Shown here piece after piece: positions 61,593 to 64,000 of a stretch of DNA of 64,000 nucleotides. The stretch covers positions 1 to 64,000 of the forward strand of contig JAIOKI010000009.1 in NCBI GenBank assembly GCA_028335825.1, given 5' to 3'. Position 1 is the stretch's first letter, and the number at the start of each line of letters is the position of its first letter. The translations under genes were made by a program, and so were the position numbers. The stretch is from Nosema muscidifuracis. Its lineage: Eukaryota; Microsporidia; Nosematidae. Below the pieces are notes generated by a model that worked only from the letters and a program-made list of their open reading frames with translations, searched no databases and was not told the origin of the DNA.

Positions 61593-61604
61593 TTAGAAGG
61601 ATTA
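61593..61604 (-). promoter_or_regulatory. CC-type start-site motif (AATCCTTCTAA)
   Basis: CC lies about 7 nt before the ATG at 61592, a weaker form of the motif seen at the stronger genes. Confidence 0.4.
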
Positions 61605-63099
61605 AAAATTTTATTTTATATTAAATAAATTTTTTTTGATTTTATATTGATAAATTCATTTTATTTTATCAGAAGATTAATTAGAACTAAAAATTTACTT
61701 AAGATTTGTTTATATTGTAATATTTATAGTTATTGAATTTCTTCACCCTACAATTATTAATTTAACATTTAGTATGTTAATATAAATTAAAAAGCAGCAA
61801 TTTAAGAAAGTTATAGAAAAATACAAGTTTTTTTACAAATAATTTTACATATTATTTACCCTCAATTAGAAATATTTAGAATATTTTTTATCCTTACTAT
61901 TAGATAAGTTAAAACTAAAATATTTAAAGATCTCTCAAATTGACAAATACTATCTTAAAGTTCTTCTTGACTAGATTATTTTGATTACATGAATCATGTT
62001 ATCAATTTTTAGATGTATAATTTGTATATATAAATGTATGAGTATTAAGTATTATAAGTTTATCTATAGTAGTCTATATTTCTATAAATTTAGAGATTAA
62101 GATTTATATTTTATACTCATTGGTATTGTCTATCTATGTGATATAAATTTTTGTACAGATATTATTCCTTCTAATTCTCTTATACAATTCTAATATATAA
62201 TAAACTTATACCTGAGAAAGATCTTAAAATGTGTGTGATAGTGAAATAGTTAATGTATGAATTATAATTTCAATAAATATACTTAATTAATTAATATTTA
62301 TGAATTCGCATTTTATGTTCATATCTTGTCATTATATTAAAATGATAAATTCGCATTATTTTATTATGTTTATATGGTCACATATTTTTATAAGTATATA
62401 TTCGCATTTTATTATGTTTATATATTATTTACTATTTGAAGTATTTCTCTATTTTTATTTCATACATAAATAAATCTTCTTCTTTTTAGACTCTTCCATT
62501 ATATAATGTGATAATTTCTATCCTACATACAAATATATTCTAAATAATAAATTCTATAAAAAATAAATGTATGATAAATATCTTAAAGTAAATAATGAAT
62601 AAAAAATACTTTCATATTTTGAATAATGTAATAATAATTGATAATAATTTATCTTATTTAAGAATATAAGTAGAAGATAAGGAATATTTATTTGTCAAAA
62701 AGTCTTATATTTTAAGGGGTAAATATAAGTATAAAGTGACATATTCTTCGTTAAGATATCATCAATAATAAATATATTTATATTTCTTAATGTTAAATAT
62801 TAGACTTTGATTAGAAAGATAAAATAGTTATTTTTTGAGATAATACCACAAAAATTCTAATGTGACAGTTGTTTATCATTAAATCGACTGCTTATTCATT
62901 AAAAGATTTAAAATAGTTAACTTTTTGAGATTATCAAAACCAAGGGTTATTTATTATTCTCTCAGGGAATTAAACATATATAAACTAGATAAGTCTAAGT
63001 TGATCTGAGTACTTTTAATTTGTTCATTATATTCTAATAATGTATGTGTCTAAATATCGAGTTTATAGAACTATATCTATTGAATTAATTCTATTTTTT
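61605..63099. other. AT-rich spacer, no gene seen
   Basis: No gene is supportable; the interval contains the degenerate minisatellite listed separately. Confidence 0.5.
62301..62430 (+). repeat. Degenerate minisatellite, three units of about 48 bp
   Basis: The core ATTCGCATTTTATTATGTTT occurs three times, with TTCGCAT at 62305, 62350 and 62401 (spacings 45 and 51). Copies differ by small indels and substitutions. No coding or regulatory role is evident. Confidence 0.65.
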
Positions 63100-63860
63100 A
63101 TCTTGTATGAATTCTATATCACATACAGCATATCGTCTACCTAATTCTTAAATTATATCTTTATGTACTCATTTTAATTTTTTTATTATCTCAGACTTAA
63201 ATCATTGGTTCATCTAATATATCTGAATATGAACTACACCTTATTGTTATGTTCTTTTGGAACTTCTTATTTTTTAGGTTAGGTTTGCATCACAAGCCTA
63301 TTAGTTTATATTTATTAAATTTTATATCTTTCTAATATCTAAATACATTCATTTATAAGTGATTAATTTTCTTCATTTGTCATATGAAACTACTTCTTCG
63401 ATATTTCATCTTGAATATGTTTTGTTCTTTAACTCCAATAAGTTTGTATAATTTACACGTCTTTACATTACTTCAATATTATATTCATATAATGACTTTA
63501 GATTGTCATGTACTGTTTTCTATCCTCGATTAACCATATTTAAATGTTAGATATAATTATCTTTTTTTGATCATGTCTTTATTTTCATTATAATGTCTTG
63601 TTCTACTCAAAACATCACATTTTCTATTTTTGTATTGTTTCTTAATATAAGTATCTAAATTATCATATATTTTATAGATTTGATAATATTTCTTTCTCAA
63701 TGATTATAAATTTTTTTAGATCCTTAATTTATCTAATATGTTTCTGTATTGTATTTGTCTAAAAATTATTCAAAAAAACATTACTTAATGCATTAGTTTC
63801 GAGTATAAAATCATTCATAATGTCTGTGTTTTTAGGATTAAATCAATTAGTAGTATTCAT
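63100..63860 (-). mobile_element. LTR retrotransposon fossil (RNase H start and beyond)
   Basis: On the minus strand near 63750-63830 a segment resembles the beginning of Ty3-type RNase H (FILET followed by a helix and IEKE further on). The sequence below it has Cys-containing patches that could be integrase remains. The fossil is heavily broken, old and without visible LTRs. The RT part would lie beyond 63.9 kb, possibly outside the window. Confidence 0.35.
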
Positions 63861-64000
63861 TTCGATCTAATAAAATAAATTATGTATTTCTCTATTTATT
63901 TATATTTTACATCTTTTTATGTCATGTTAAGTATAGGCTCAATTATGAAAAACAGTCCTTTATAAATTTACTATTCTAATACACGATACAATCTTCTTAC

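Overview
ORGANISM. The window looks like a chromosome end of a very AT-rich microsporidian, an obligate intracellular fungal relative. By eye only about one base in five is G or C outside the telomere. The evidence is an exposed telomere built from TTAGG-type units, short single-frame genes, a CCC-type motif hugging start codons (a signal described in several microsporidia), a short homeodomain protein, many lineage-orphan secreted or membrane proteins, and relics of LINE, Mutator-like and Ty3-like elements. The species cannot be fixed from sequence alone. A Nosema/Vairimorpha-like or similarly AT-rich lineage is a guess.

LAYOUT. 1-2259 is the telomere, a mosaic of TAGG and TTAGG units. About 2.3-22 kb is sparse subtelomere with two small secreted proteins (4.4 and 8.0 kb, minus), an eight-helix membrane protein with a J-like N-terminus lacking HPD (14.2 kb, minus), a membrane-anchored alpha/beta hydrolase (16.7 kb, plus), a decayed gene (17.8 kb, plus) and a 442-residue secreted orphan (20.7 kb, plus). 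About 24.8-43.1 kb is a graveyard: a Mutator-like relic, a Ty3-like RT/RNase H fossil, one dead and one frameshifted member of a Cys-rich protein family (33.0 and 37.8 kb), an old LINE copy (34.3 kb), an integrase fossil (39.4 kb), and a fresher 5'-truncated LINE (41.7-43.1 kb) abutting a dead ASNSD1-like gene. About 45.9-52.2 kb is more gene-like: a lysine-rich protein, a small membrane protein, a homeobox gene, an unidentified pseudogene and a 547-residue secreted orphan. About 53.4-64 kb holds two more Mutator-like relics, the intact Cys-rich family member (56.0 kb), a small membrane protein (61.2 kb) and a last Ty3-like fossil.

MAIN THEMES. (1) A Cys-rich protein family at three loci shares a Cys scaffold, a dibasic site and a C-terminal two-helix hairpin. 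I do not recognise it, and it is the best candidate for an undescribed system. (2) Most intact genes carry CC/CCC within about 15 nt of ATG, which gives a practical start-site signal. (3) Nearly all intact telomere-side genes encode proteins entering the secretory pathway or membranes, as expected of a host-interface repertoire. (4) Most of the sequence is non-coding or decayed, which is loose for a microsporidian. No rRNA, tRNA or CRISPR feature was seen by eye.
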